Shown in pieces: positions 35,602 to 44,688 of a stretch of DNA of 64,000 nucleotides. This stretch comes from Paenibacillus ginsengarvi. GTDB taxonomy: Bacteria > Bacillota > Bacilli > Paenibacillales > NBRC-103111. A model generated the notes under the pieces. That model did not search any database and was not told the DNA's origin. It worked only from the letters and a program-made list of their open reading frames with translations. The stretch spans positions 124,001-188,000 of the forward strand of contig NZ_RBAH01000016.1 in the NCBI RefSeq assembly GCF_003626695.1, in the 5' to 3' direction. Within the stretch, counting starts at the first letter, position 1. Each line of letters starts with the position of its first letter. The translations under genes and the position numbers were made by a program.

Positions 35602-36663
35602 TTATTTGTCCAAGCGCACTTCCCTGCCGCTGCGGGCCGATTCGTAAATGGCGCTCAAAATGCGGATCATGTCCACGCCCTGCTCCGGCCGGAACACCGG
35701 CTCCACCCTTCCCTGCACCACGTCTACGAAATGATGGATGTTGTCGCCGTGCCCGTTGCCTTTCTTGGCAATCTGCGGCTGAATGTTGCACAGCGTCCCT
35801 TCGATCTCCGTAAACAGCTTCAAGTCCTCGTTCGTCAGGCTGAAGCCGGACTTCGTGCCGCGCAGCTCTACGAACCGGGTTTCCTGTTCGATGTTCGACG
35901 CCCAGCTGAACTCGATTTGCAGCGTCGCACCGTTTTCGAACCGGATGAAGCCGGAGGCGAGATCCTCTACATCGAATACGCCGTCCTGGCGCTTCGAGCC
36001 GAACGCGCTGTGCTCCGAATCGCTCAGATCCGTTTCCGCGAACTTCGTGTACGCCGAGCCGCTGACCGCGACAGGCTTCGGATTGCCCATAAACCACAGC
36101 GCCAGATCGATCATATGGACGCCGAGATCGATCAGCGGACCGCCCCCGGAAAGCTCCTTCGTCGTAAACCAGCCGCCCTTGCCGGGAATGCCCCTTCGGC
36201 GTATCCAACCGCAGCGTCCCGTGTAGATGTCGCCCATATGCCCTTTTTGCGCATAACTTTTCAAAAACTGCGATACGGTCCGGAATCGGTTGTTGCGCAT
36301 TACCATAAGCACCTTGCCGCTTTCCTTGGCCGCCTCGGCCATTTTCACCGCTTCCTCCGGGCTGACGGCATCGGGCTTCTCGCAAAAGACGTGCTTCCCG
36401 GCTTTCAGCGCGGCAACCGCCACTTCCGAATGGAACAAGTTCGGCGTGCAAATGTTGACGATATCCAACTTTTCGCGAGCGAGCATTTCCTTGTAATCGG
36501 TATAAACGGAAGTAATGCCGTGTTCGTCGGCGATTTTTTGCGCCGCCTCCTTGTTCGTATCGCACAGGGCGACAACCTCGGTATCCGGGTTAACCTGCCA
36601 CGCGGGCAGATGCGCGCCGCGGAACATACCGCCCGTTCCGACCGCTCCTACTCTAAGTGTCAT
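35602..36663 (-). CDS. Gfo/Idh/MocA family oxidoreductase
   Basis: A 353-aa oxidoreductase: TLRVGAVGTGGMFRGAHLPA at the start, VNICTPNLFHSEVAVAALKA, then HVFCEKPDAVSPEEAVKMAE with the catalytic Lys, and GPLIDLGVHMIDLALWFMGN in the second domain. A tail of GRDVRLDK type fits the family. It is the last gene of a run that starts with GNAT/HAD, glucuronidase-like hydrolase and ThuA genes, so it probably acts on a sugar or uronic acid released by that hydrolase. Start ATG 36663 with AAGGGA. Confidence 0.92.
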   Translation of the reverse strand: MTLRVGAVGTGGMFRGAHLPAWQVNPDTEVVALCDTNKEAAQKIADEHGITSVYTDYKEMLAREKLDIVNICTPNLFHSEVAVAALKAGKHVFCEKPDAVSPEEAVKMAEAAKESGKVLMVMRNNRFRTVSQFLKSYAQKGHMGDIYTGRCGWIRRRGIPGKGGWFTTKELSGGGPLIDLGVHMIDLALWFMGNPKPVAVSGSAYTKFAETDLSDSEHSAFGSKRQDGVFDVEDLASGFIRFENGATLQIEFSWASNIEQETRFVELRGTKSGFSLTNEDLKLFTEIEGTLCNIQPQIAKKGNGHGDNIHHFVDVVQGRVEPVFRPEQGVDMIRILSAIYESARSGREVRLDK

Positions 36664-36691
36664 ACGTGCTCATCCCTTTCCATATTAGGCG

Positions 36692-37435
36692 TTATCCTTT
36701 TTTCTTTTCGTTCGGCACCGGCTCCAGCGCCGGCGCGGGAGAAGGCCATTCGCCGAAGGCGTCCAGCCCGGGCTCGGGTGCCGCCCACTTCACCCCGTTC
36801 GAGATGACGCGGAGCACGTTGCTGTTTTGAAACGTCGGGTACGTCTCGTGACCCGGGCGGAAATAAAAGATTTTGCCGCGGCCCCGCCGGAACGTGCAGC
36901 CGCTGCGGAACACTTCCCCGCCCTGGAACCAGCTAAGAAATATGAGCTCCTCCGGCTCGGGAATATCGAAAAATTCGCCGTACATTTCCTCCTGCTCCAG
37001 CTCGAAAAAGCGGCCTACGCCCTGGGCGATCGGATGCGCCGGATTCACGACCCACAGCCGTTCCTTCTCGTCCGCCACTCGCCATAACAGCGAGCACGAC
37101 GTGCCCATCAGCTTGCGGAATACTTTCGAATAATGGCTGGAATGAAGCGCGATGAAGCCCATGCCGTCGAGCACGCGGGCGCAAACCTTGTCCACGATCG
37201 CATCGTCCACTTCCTCGTGCGAGCGGTGCCCCCACCAGATCAGAACGTCGGTGTCCGCCAGCACCTCGTCCGTCAGCCCATGCTCCGGCTCGGCCAGCGT
37301 CGCCGTCCGAATCCGGAAGTCCGGCCCAGCGATGCCGTCCGCGATAGCGCCGTGAATCCCTTTCGGGTAAATCGCCGCCACCTTTTCCTTCCGCAGCTCA
37401 TGGCTGTATTCGTTCCATACCGTTACGCGAATCAC
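36692..37435 (-). CDS. ThuA domain-containing protein
   Basis: A 247-aa protein of the ThuA (trehalose-utilisation) family, a class I glutamine-amidotransferase-like fold. Seen: IRVTVWNEYSHELRKEKVAA, DVLIWWGHRSHEEVDDAIVD, FIALHSSHYSKVFRKLMGTS and WFQGGEVFRSGCTFRRGRG, then FYFRPGHETYPTFQN. In the family ThuA works with ThuB in 3-keto-disaccharide formation, and here it neighbours a Gfo/Idh/MocA enzyme, which is the usual partner. GTG start at 37435, 28 nt before the oxidoreductase start. Confidence 0.9.
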   Translation of the reverse strand: MIRVTVWNEYSHELRKEKVAAIYPKGIHGAIADGIAGPDFRIRTATLAEPEHGLTDEVLADTDVLIWWGHRSHEEVDDAIVDKVCARVLDGMGFIALHSSHYSKVFRKLMGTSCSLLWRVADEKERLWVVNPAHPIAQGVGRFFELEQEEMYGEFFDIPEPEELIFLSWFQGGEVFRSGCTFRRGRGKIFYFRPGHETYPTFQNSNVLRVISNGVKWAAPEPGLDAFGEWPSPAPALEPVPNEKKKG

Positions 37436-37510
37436 GACAATGGCACATCCTTTCCGGTTGCTTCGTTACTGTTTCATTCTCTGTTCTCTTCAAGCATCTC
37501 CGGCCGTCTT

Positions 37511-39922
37511 CTAGTTCTGCCGGAGAAGCCACACTTCCGCCACGTTTAGCCGCTTGTAACCCCGTGTACGGGCGATCGTAAGCTTCAGCTTCCCGTCCTT
37601 CACCGCCTCCGGCGGGACGGACATTTCCCGGACCGTGACCGATCCGGCCGCGATAAACACCTCTTCCTCCAGCACGAAGGCGTCGTTTGCATTCACGCTA
37701 GCCCAGCAATCTCTCGGCGAGGAGTTGCTTTTCGTTTCTCCGAGAAAAACCGCCTTGAAGGTATAACGGGTATCCGGGTCCAGATCGTCATAACGAATGT
37801 CGATCGGCGTATCCAGAAGCGCGTTAGTATGGGAGACCCAGGCAAGCGGAACCCCGCCGAGATCCTGCTGCTGCTCCTCCGGCATTGACAGCATATACAT
37901 CGCATGCGCGATCCGGGGCGATTGCAAGTAGCCCGGGTCCGCCGCCCAGCCCGCGCCCGGATCGACGCGGCGGAAACCGCCATGCGACCCGAGAGGATCG
38001 TAAAAGCCTCCCGGTCCCGGATTCGTGCGATCCAGCAAACGCCCGATCATCGCGAGGCGCTCGTACTCGTCCCCGGCTTGCCGGATTTGGGCAAACTGCG
38101 TGCGCAGCCAGCGAATGTCGTTCAGCGGAGCGTCGATCGCGTCGATGAAGGCGCCCCTGCCCTGCGATCTGGCGAAATGGCGGGACACCGTAAGCTGGTA
38201 GCCGATGCTTGCGAACAGATCGTCGGCGAGCTCGTTGCAGCGCAGCCGGTAATCGGCCGCAACCGGCTCCGTCCGGGCCCGCTCCAGCGTCCGCTCCGCC
38301 GCATCCACCGCGGCGAGACTGCCGCTTACGCCAGATCCCCGCAGCGCCTCCCGGGCCTCGTATTCGAGCCCCGTCTCGTAAAGAAGCCGCCGCTTCGTGT
38401 AGGCGTCGAAATAGGCCCGCAGCAAATGCATCTGAAACCGGTAGTTGGAGCGTTGCAGCGTCGTAGCCTCCCGCTCCATCTGCCGCCACGTCTGCAAAGT
38501 AACCTCGACATCCTTGTTGGACGCAAGCTGTCCAACCCAGTTCCGTTCCAGCGCCAGCAGACCCTGGGCGAACGCGTCCGCCCGCTCGCTGTCGATGAAC
38601 AGCCGGCCGTATTCCCGCAGCGTGTCGATGACGGGCGTCGCCGGGTCCCAATCCTGATCGGACCATATAAATTTGTTCACATCGTCGTTAATGCCTTCCG
38701 AGTAGCAAATATTGCCGATCGCATATTCGGCCAGCACGTTATGAATATGCTTCTGCGCGTACGGCCGCGGGTTGCAGCTTTCCCGTCCCAAAGTAAGGGC
38801 GTAGGCGATATCCCAGTCGGCAACCGGATACTGGCAGTGGAAATTATGGGTAATGTCCTCGTACCGGCGGATCGGATAACGCTCCGGAATCGCCCGCCTC
38901 AGCTCGGGCAGCGTGACATCGACATGCGGACCGAAGACGATGCCGCCAAGCCAATCCGGCTCCCGCCGCACGTGCCGGTAAAACGCTTCCATCCACTCTG
39001 CCGAATGATACGTCATAATTTGTGGCGACAACCATATTTTCGCCTCGGGATGATACTTCCGCAGCAGCTCCGCCACCTGCTCCATCCATGCGAACAGCGG
39101 ATCGGGCTCCATCTTGCCCGGATCGCTGCCGGGAACGAACAAGGCGTTAATGCGCGGCAGCTTGCTGAAAATTTCTTCCCGTTCCGCCAGCTCTGTCCGG
39201 ACCGTCTCCGGGTCGGAATAGTCGTCGCCCATGTTCGGATACCAGATCCACGTATCCAGGCCGTAGCTGTCGATGATGCCGGAAAGCCGGATCATCATCT
39301 CGAGCGGCTCGACCTTCATAAGCGGGCCGGTCGGACGGTCGTCGGTTCGCGGCGGCATGATCTCGATGCTGTTCGCGCCAAACAGCGCAAGCTCCCGAAT
39401 GTACAAATCGAACTGCTCGGGCGTCCAGGCGTCGAAGGCGTTGTTTTTCGGCCGGTAGCCGAGCTGATGGCCGCGCAGCTTCGAATAAGGCGAAGTATGG
39501 ATATGCAGCGACTTGTCGAGCCGGACGAAGCCTTCGCCCCAGCGCAATTGGCGCAGCAGCTTGCCAACTCCGTAGAGCACGCCCCTCTCGTCGGCCCCGA
39601 CGATCCGGACTACCGGCGCTTCGCTCCCGACGTCTGCGGCCGTGGCCGTTTGCAGCACATAACCCTCCGGTCGCAGTCCAGCGGCCTCAGCCGCCCCCGT
39701 CCAATCGGCGCCGGGAAGCCGCTTCAGCCGCTCCGCCGTGCCGACGACGATGACAGGGACGCCCGCCTTCGCCTCGTGCAATCGCTTCCAGACAATTCCC
39801 GTCCGCTTGGCGACCTCTTCGATCAGCACGTCTATCGCCTTCGCTTCCGCCCCGGCCGCCGCCGGGGAGCAGACGACCGCGACCCTGCTCAAATCGATAA
39901 CCGTACTTACTCCGTCTGCCAT
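37511..39922 (-). CDS. Alpha-glucuronidase-like glycoside hydrolase
   Basis: An 803-aa protein. Residues about 1-140 look like the GH67/GH20-type N-terminal alpha/beta domain (VIVVGTAERLKRLPGADWTG then APVVRIVGADERGVLYGVGK). A TIM barrel follows, with LRGHQLGYRPKNNAFDAWTP, LFGANSIEIMPPRTDDRPTG, DTWIWYPNMGDDYSDPETVR and AKIWLSPQIMTYHSAEWMEA. The C-terminal 250 residues are helical then a beta-sandwich. Closest in layout to GH115/GH67-type alpha-glucuronidases, but the catalytic pair could not be confirmed by eye. ATG 39922 has GGAG 8 nt upstream; GTG 39940 does not. Its start overlaps the HAD gene. No signal peptide. Confidence 0.65.
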   Translation of the reverse strand: MADGVSTVIDLSRVAVVCSPAAAGAEAKAIDVLIEEVAKRTGIVWKRLHEAKAGVPVIVVGTAERLKRLPGADWTGAAEAAGLRPEGYVLQTATAADVGSEAPVVRIVGADERGVLYGVGKLLRQLRWGEGFVRLDKSLHIHTSPYSKLRGHQLGYRPKNNAFDAWTPEQFDLYIRELALFGANSIEIMPPRTDDRPTGPLMKVEPLEMMIRLSGIIDSYGLDTWIWYPNMGDDYSDPETVRTELAEREEIFSKLPRINALFVPGSDPGKMEPDPLFAWMEQVAELLRKYHPEAKIWLSPQIMTYHSAEWMEAFYRHVRREPDWLGGIVFGPHVDVTLPELRRAIPERYPIRRYEDITHNFHCQYPVADWDIAYALTLGRESCNPRPYAQKHIHNVLAEYAIGNICYSEGINDDVNKFIWSDQDWDPATPVIDTLREYGRLFIDSERADAFAQGLLALERNWVGQLASNKDVEVTLQTWRQMEREATTLQRSNYRFQMHLLRAYFDAYTKRRLLYETGLEYEAREALRGSGVSGSLAAVDAAERTLERARTEPVAADYRLRCNELADDLFASIGYQLTVSRHFARSQGRGAFIDAIDAPLNDIRWLRTQFAQIRQAGDEYERLAMIGRLLDRTNPGPGGFYDPLGSHGGFRRVDPGAGWAADPGYLQSPRIAHAMYMLSMPEEQQQDLGGVPLAWVSHTNALLDTPIDIRYDDLDPDTRYTFKAVFLGETKSNSSPRDCWASVNANDAFVLEEEVFIAAGSVTVREMSVPPEAVKDGKLKLTIARTRGYKRLNVAEVWLLRQN

Positions 39923-40722
39923 CCGAGCCACTCCAGCCACTCTCCCTTATTCAGAAAGTCTCCGGCGATATGATGCGCTCCGGCCGCCAGCAGCCGTTCG
40001 CGTTTCACCGGGTTGATGCCTTCGCGCCGGTTTTCGTCGCTAGCGATGCCAAGCGCGAGGGCGCCCCGCTCCCTCGCCAGCCGGATTTCCACCTTGCCGT
40101 CGCCGATGACCGCCAGTTCGTCGCCGCGAAACCCTTTTTCCTCAAGCAGATCGGCGATGACTTTTTCCTTCGAGCAATCCGCTCGTCCGACGGGCGCACC
40201 GGCGATGTCCTGAAAGTAATGCCGGACGCCAAGCACCTCGGCCTCGTTCACCACATCCGGATGATCGGTGCCGCTCGCAACGAACATCTCGATGCCGCGC
40301 GTGCGAAGCTCCTCCAGAAAAGGCACCGAACCTTTCATCAAATAATCCGATGCGCTGAGACTCCCCGCCCGCAGCCGTTCGATGCGAGCGTTCACGCTTT
40401 CCAGCAGCCTGCGGTTGTATTCCGCCTTATATTCCCATTCCCCTAGCACTTCCGGGTTCCAGCCTTTCCCGGCGACTTGTTCCGCCAGCCAGCGCATTTG
40501 AAAAATGGTCTGGATGCCTGTCGATTGGTCGATATAGGCGGCAATCTCCCGGTCCAGCTCCGCCGACTGCTCGGGCGTAAGCGGCGCGCTGCCGGCTATC
40601 GCTACCTTCATCATCGGCGCCATCGTTTCTTCCCATCCCGCCCGAAGCGTCGACAGCGTGCCGTCGAAGTCGAACAAAACCGCCTTGATCCTCGTCCCTG
40701 CTTGCGAATTGCTGGATGTCAT
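39907..40722 (-). CDS. HAD-family phosphatase
   Basis: A 271-aa hydrolase with the catalytic motif KAVLFDFDGTLSTL (Asp pair near residues 17-19), motif II Ser/Thr in FVASGTDHPDVV, Lys in VGRADCSKEKVIADLLEEKG, and motif IV in GDELAVIGDGKVEIRLARER. It likely dephosphorylates a sugar phosphate. The stop overlaps the next gene by 16 nt, so it is operonic with the glucuronidase-like gene, ThuA and oxidoreductase. ATG 40722 with an AAGGAGG-type site in front. Confidence 0.88.
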   Translation of the reverse strand: MTSSNSQAGTRIKAVLFDFDGTLSTLRAGWEETMAPMMKVAIAGSAPLTPEQSAELDREIAAYIDQSTGIQTIFQMRWLAEQVAGKGWNPEVLGEWEYKAEYNRRLLESVNARIERLRAGSLSASDYLMKGSVPFLEELRTRGIEMFVASGTDHPDVVNEAEVLGVRHYFQDIAGAPVGRADCSKEKVIADLLEEKGFRGDELAVIGDGKVEIRLARERGALALGIASDENRREGINPVKRERLLAAGAHHIAGDFLNKGEWLEWLGWQTE

Positions 40723-40761
40723 CCCATGAAGCCTCCTTGGCCGTTTTGTGCCGATTGTGAA

Positions 40762-41295
40762 TTACTCCATCAGCGGGATGCCGAGCTTCTCTCCGATCGC
40801 CCGCCATCGCTCCGGCTGATTGTCATGAACAACATGCGGTTTATACCCCAGCTTCAAATACGATTTGATCGCGGGTAAGCGGAAATCGTCGGTGCGCAGC
40901 ACCGCGCGGCTGCGGCCCTCCCGCTTCATCTGGTGCATGGCGGCGAGGCTGATCGATGTCCCTAGCCCTTTACCCGCCTGGGACGATACGATGCCCACCA
41001 TATGCAGGCAGCCGGTATCCTCTCCCCATTCCTCGTCATACCAGGCCGAAGCGGTCGCAATCGGCTCGCCGCCGAAGCAGATAAACCGGACGCGCTCCGG
41101 CCGAAATTCCGGATCTTGCTTCATCTGCTTGTCAAACTTCCTCTCGCCGCCGAACGAATCGCCGATAATGCGCTCCCAGGCCGCTTCGTCCCCCACCTGA
41201 AAGCCGCGCTCCGAATACCCGGCAGGTAAGTTCAGATCGGAAAGCTGGTCAAGCCTTTCATTCATCATGGCAAGCTGCGGTTTTAACGATTCCAT
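40762..41295 (-). CDS. GNAT-family N-acetyltransferase
   Basis: A 177-aa acetyltransferase. The acetyl-CoA loop is VSSQAGKGLGTSISLAAMHQ (family Q/RxxGxG/A pattern), preceded by HMVGI and a beta strand FICFGGEPIATASAWYDEEW, and followed by RAVLRTDDFRLPAIKSYLKL GYKP. It sits 39 nt before the HAD gene, likely in the same operon. Acceptor substrate unknown; could be a sugar amine or an unrelated metabolite. Confidence 0.88.
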   Translation of the reverse strand: MESLKPQLAMMNERLDQLSDLNLPAGYSERGFQVGDEAAWERIIGDSFGGERKFDKQMKQDPEFRPERVRFICFGGEPIATASAWYDEEWGEDTGCLHMVGIVSSQAGKGLGTSISLAAMHQMKREGRSRAVLRTDDFRLPAIKSYLKLGYKPHVVHDNQPERWRAIGEKLGIPLME

Positions 41296-41415
41296 GGATA
41301 AGCCCTCCTCATAGTCGATAAGTGATCAGAACTTCTTCTGCTGCTCTTGTGCTCTGTACCCATCATACTAGAAATTCGGGGGCGCTAGCCTGCACTGGCC
41401 TAAAAAACGCAAAAA

Positions 41416-43443
41416 CTAGCCGTTTTTGAACAAAGCGCGCCAAATCGCCGGAATCGTTTCCTCGTGTAACCCTTCGAAGTGGTAGCCCTTGCCGCCGAGA
41501 CTCGTCGGACGGTGCACAATATTTTTGCGCGGGCGGTAATAGTAATCCCAATCCTCGTAGCCGACTTTTTTGTGATAATCGCCCAGCCTGACGATATCGA
41601 AATTGGCGGTCGTAATACGGTGCACCGGGTGCTGCAAATTGCGCGAGATCGAGAGCGCCTTTAGGAACACCTCCGGCCCGGTCACCGTCGAGCCGAAGTT
41701 CATAAATACCCCGCCCTCCAGATGCGCCACGGTATGGCAGTAGGATTGAAAGTCGAAGCCGCTCGCGGACCCTTGGACGGCGAAATCGGATAACGGAAGA
41801 AGCTGAATGTCGTCTGTGCCGATCGTAATATGGCATGTATACGGAATTCCCGTGCGGATGCAGGCGCCAAGCAAGCTGTCCCCGATATGCGGGAAATGCT
41901 CCGGACGCCGCCGGACGTAAGCTGCCAAACTTTCGCCGTAGCCGAGATCGTCCGCATAACCTTCCGCCAGCGCTCGGTGCACAAGCTCCCCGGTTTCCTG
42001 CCACATCGCCAGCTTCCCTTCGGCAAGCGTGCCTTCCTCTACGGCCTCCGTATGGCCGAATGCCGCCAACTCAACGTCTTGAAACGCAGTGGCGCCCGTT
42101 ACCGCAAGATGAGAGACGTACCCGCCGCGAATCGCTTCGATTAAATAACGGTGCGCGCCGGAGCCGATCACATGACTGCCTAGCGAAACGAGAATCCGAC
42201 TGCCCCGCTCCTTCGCCTCGCGCACCCGGCCGATAAACTCGTCGAATTGAGGCGCGCTCCAGCCCGCCCCCTCCTCCGTTTGGCCCGGCTCCATCGCCAC
42301 ACGATAAGCACCCTCTCCGCTCCCGCTGACGGATGCCGGGGGCTCCGCCGAATAAAGCCGGCTTCGTCTCGAGCCCACCGGGTACAGCTTCGCGGGCAGC
42401 AGTGGGGTGCGCGAGGCGTTGCCCGAAGCGGCATCGCCGGCAGCGGCTTCGACAGGAAACTGGGCACCAAGCTGCTGTTTCCTTTTCAGCAGAGCATGGA
42501 ACAACGCCGGAATCGTATGCTGGTGCAGACCGTGAAACAGATGCGGCTTGCCGCCGATTTCCTCGAGGCGGTCGACCAGCACCCGGCGCGGCCGGTAATG
42601 ATAGTCCGGGTCGGTGATCGGCGGCGTAAATGCGGCCTGCGTCGGCACGATATCGAAATTGGCGGCCACGATATCCTTCATCGGCAGCCCCCGGTTGCGC
42701 GCAAGCGCGAGCGCCCGCAAAAACAGCTCGGGCCCGGATATGGCCGATCCGAAGTTCAGGAAGACGCCCCCGTCCCGCATCGCGGCGACGGAGCGGCACA
42801 TCGAACGAAAATCTTCCCCCGTAGCGGCCCCGAGCGCTTCAAAATCGACGATCGGATGCTGATGAATAATATCGGTGCCGATCGAGATATGGCATGTATA
42901 AGGCACTCCGTACTTCTGGCACTGTACGAACACGCAATCGTCGTAATGCGGGAATTTGTCCGGATTCGCCGATAAATACCGGTACAGGCACGCGCCGTAA
43001 CCTAGTCCGAGCGCCGCCCCCTGCTGAATCGCTTCGTTCATGAACTTGCCGGTTTCCTCCCACATGCCGAACGAACCGTCTTCGATCGAGCGGGCGACGT
43101 CTTCGGACGTTTCGCCGAGAAACGCCAGCTCGAAGTCGTGAATGCTCGTCGCCCCGTTGCCGGAGACGTGAGTCAGAAAGCCGTGTCTCACCATCTCGAT
43201 CACATAACGGGACATCCCGTTTTTGATCACATGCGCCCCCATCGACCAGACGACCGGTTTGCCGGCGAGCCGCGCGGTCATAATCGACTCGACCAGCTCT
43301 GCAAACGCCGGACTGTCGGCTCCCCGCCAATGCTCGGGCTCCCCTTCGTAAGGGCGGGCCATGTTGCGGATCGTCACCAGATTCGTCCGTTCGTAGACGG
43401 AATTCGTCTGGATGCCTGCAAAAGACAACCGTTGTCCGTGCAC
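41416..43443 (-). CDS. Tandemly duplicated deoxyhypusine-synthase-like protein
   Basis: A 675-aa protein made of two homologous halves of about 310 residues. Half 1 has VVWSMGAHVIKNGMSRYVIE, PYTCHISIGTDIIHQHPI, GGVFLNFGSAISGPELFLRA and ANFDIV; half 2 has ILVSLGSHVIGSGAHRYLIE, PYTCHITIGTDDIQLLPL, GGVFMNFGSTVTGPEVFLKA and ANFDIV. Both end in YRPR and GLH-TIPA. The blocks fit the bacterial deoxyhypusine-synthase-like family (NAD-binding). The duplicate-in-one-chain form is unusual. GTG start at 43443 (or 43446) follows GGAGGGGG. Bacteria lack eIF5A hypusine, so a different substrate is expected. It is the last gene before the ROK-linked cluster. Confidence 0.75.
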   Translation of the reverse strand: MHGQRLSFAGIQTNSVYERTNLVTIRNMARPYEGEPEHWRGADSPAFAELVESIMTARLAGKPVVWSMGAHVIKNGMSRYVIEMVRHGFLTHVSGNGATSIHDFELAFLGETSEDVARSIEDGSFGMWEETGKFMNEAIQQGAALGLGYGACLYRYLSANPDKFPHYDDCVFVQCQKYGVPYTCHISIGTDIIHQHPIVDFEALGAATGEDFRSMCRSVAAMRDGGVFLNFGSAISGPELFLRALALARNRGLPMKDIVAANFDIVPTQAAFTPPITDPDYHYRPRRVLVDRLEEIGGKPHLFHGLHQHTIPALFHALLKRKQQLGAQFPVEAAAGDAASGNASRTPLLPAKLYPVGSRRSRLYSAEPPASVSGSGEGAYRVAMEPGQTEEGAGWSAPQFDEFIGRVREAKERGSRILVSLGSHVIGSGAHRYLIEAIRGGYVSHLAVTGATAFQDVELAAFGHTEAVEEGTLAEGKLAMWQETGELVHRALAEGYADDLGYGESLAAYVRRRPEHFPHIGDSLLGACIRTGIPYTCHITIGTDDIQLLPLSDFAVQGSASGFDFQSYCHTVAHLEGGVFMNFGSTVTGPEVFLKALSISRNLQHPVHRITTANFDIVRLGDYHKKVGYEDWDYYYRPRKNIVHRPTSLGGKGYHFEGLHEETIPAIWRALFKNG

Positions 43444-43524
43444 CACTCGCTTCCCCCTCCTCATGTTGAAACGTGACCGACTGATACACCCATAACCTTC
43501 CTACGCTTAGTGCTCAGGCGGCAC

Positions 43525-44523
43525 TTACTCAGCGACTGCGGTCAGCAAGCGCGTTTCAAATTCCAGCCACGACGTGACACTGCCGAGCGGCGGCACGGAT
43601 AGCGCCATCCCCCGCTCTGCCGCTTCGGGCAGCGTCAGCTTCGGCGGAACGTTGAACATCTCCAGCCCGATATTGTAATCGCAGCCGAAGAACGGAGCGT
43701 TGCAGTCCGCCCGGAAATTTTGCCAGTACCACAAGTACGGCCAGACCTCGCCGTCCCAGCGCACTTCCAGCGATACGTTCTTGCTCGGGCTCGTCAGCCG
43801 GTATTTGTAGTCGTTTGTCGCGACATAGAGAAGGTCGCGCTCGGTTCCGGCTGCGGGCATAACGGACAAATCCGTGTCGACCCCGCTGTGGCGCATGACG
43901 GGCCAGCTCCAGCTTTCTCCGGACACCGGATGGCAGATGCGCGCCCCTTCGCTGAACGAAATGAAGCTGTCTTCGCCCAGAAACGGAGGCCCGTAAGCGA
44001 GGTGGTGCCCCCAATTCGCTTCCAGCGGAGCCGCCTGGGACAAATTGCGCACCGTTTCCTCGATACGCACCGTCTCGCTGCCAGCTCGCAGAATGATCAG
44101 CTTCTCAATTCGAAACGGCATCGAACGAATCTGGTTGATCAGCAGAACGCGGATTTCTCCGGGATCGTCCTGCACAATGCGGTAGTCCCAAGGCGTAATC
44201 GCCGATTCCCCGCGATGCACGGTGCCGCCCCGGTATTCGGACGTATAGCTGACCTCCGGAAACATCTCCTGCCAGCCGCCGATATAGCTCGTCTGGTAAT
44301 CGGCATACATCGGATTCGGCGCCCCCAAGCCGTTATGCGAGATCCAGATCAAATCGGTATCCGTCGGCTTGTGCAGCCACCGGATCGGCTCGCTTCCTTT
44401 GTCCAGCAGCAGCTGAATGAGCAGCTTTTCATTTTCCAATATAAGACTGCGGTAGCCCTTGAACGTCATATCGTCCCAGATGCGGCAGCCCGAATTGCGA
44501 AGCGGGCGGTACAGCTCTCCCAT
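43525..44523 (-). CDS. Aldose-epimerase/mutarotase-like protein
   Basis: A 332-aa protein with the beta-supersandwich of galactose mutarotases: LILENEKLLIQLLLDKGSEP, SYIGGWQEMFPEVSYTSEYR, EANWGHHLAYGPPFLGEDSF with the His of the active site, and WYWQNFRADCNAPFFGCDYN. The DUF4432-like branch rather than classical GalM. It begins 35 nt after the AT-rich site A and is probably controlled by the ROK repressor. It is followed by the DHS-like gene, likely in one transcript. Probably acts on a sugar phosphate or polyol; substrate not known. Confidence 0.8.
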   Translation of the reverse strand: MGELYRPLRNSGCRIWDDMTFKGYRSLILENEKLLIQLLLDKGSEPIRWLHKPTDTDLIWISHNGLGAPNPMYADYQTSYIGGWQEMFPEVSYTSEYRGGTVHRGESAITPWDYRIVQDDPGEIRVLLINQIRSMPFRIEKLIILRAGSETVRIEETVRNLSQAAPLEANWGHHLAYGPPFLGEDSFISFSEGARICHPVSGESWSWPVMRHSGVDTDLSVMPAAGTERDLLYVATNDYKYRLTSPSKNVSLEVRWDGEVWPYLWYWQNFRADCNAPFFGCDYNIGLEMFNVPPKLTLPEAAERGMALSVPPLGSVTSWLEFETRLLTAVAE

Positions 44524-44543
44524 AACTCTGCCTCCCCTAAGCT

Positions 44544-44566
44544 AATTTACTTAATCTTTAAGTTTA
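44544..44566. promoter_or_regulatory. AT-rich site A, candidate ROK operator
   Basis: AATTTACTTAATCTTTAAGT, with imperfect inverted arms TTACTTAA and TTTAAGTTTA, lies 20 nt upstream of the mutarotase-like gene start. Similar sites B (47998) and C (45956) occur near the other promoters of this cluster. Confidence 0.5.
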
Positions 44567-44622
44567 TATGACACAAAAAAACATGCCGACTCCCTTTCGC
44601 AGCAGCAAGCCGGCCCGGTTTC

Positions 44623-44646
44623 GCCTGCGGCTCTTAAGCCGCAGGC
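44623..44646. terminator. Strong hairpin after the ROK gene
   Basis: GCCTGCGGCT and AGCCGCAGGC form a perfect 10-bp stem with a CTTA loop, 42 nt past the ROK stop. No T-run follows, so it may be a stabilising 3' structure rather than a standard terminator. Confidence 0.5.
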
Positions 44647-44688
44647 AAGGCCAAACCGAGCAACTTGCACTGTTCGGGCCGCTATCCA

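Noticed and set aside
37904..39973. A 689-codon open frame on the plus strand
   Set aside because: It is a shadow of the glucuronidase-like gene on the opposite strand; its translation is rich in Arg and Pro with no known fold.
41416..43443. A genuine eIF5A deoxyhypusine synthase
   Set aside because: Bacteria of this type do not have eIF5A hypusination and the sequence matches only the wider DHS-like family.
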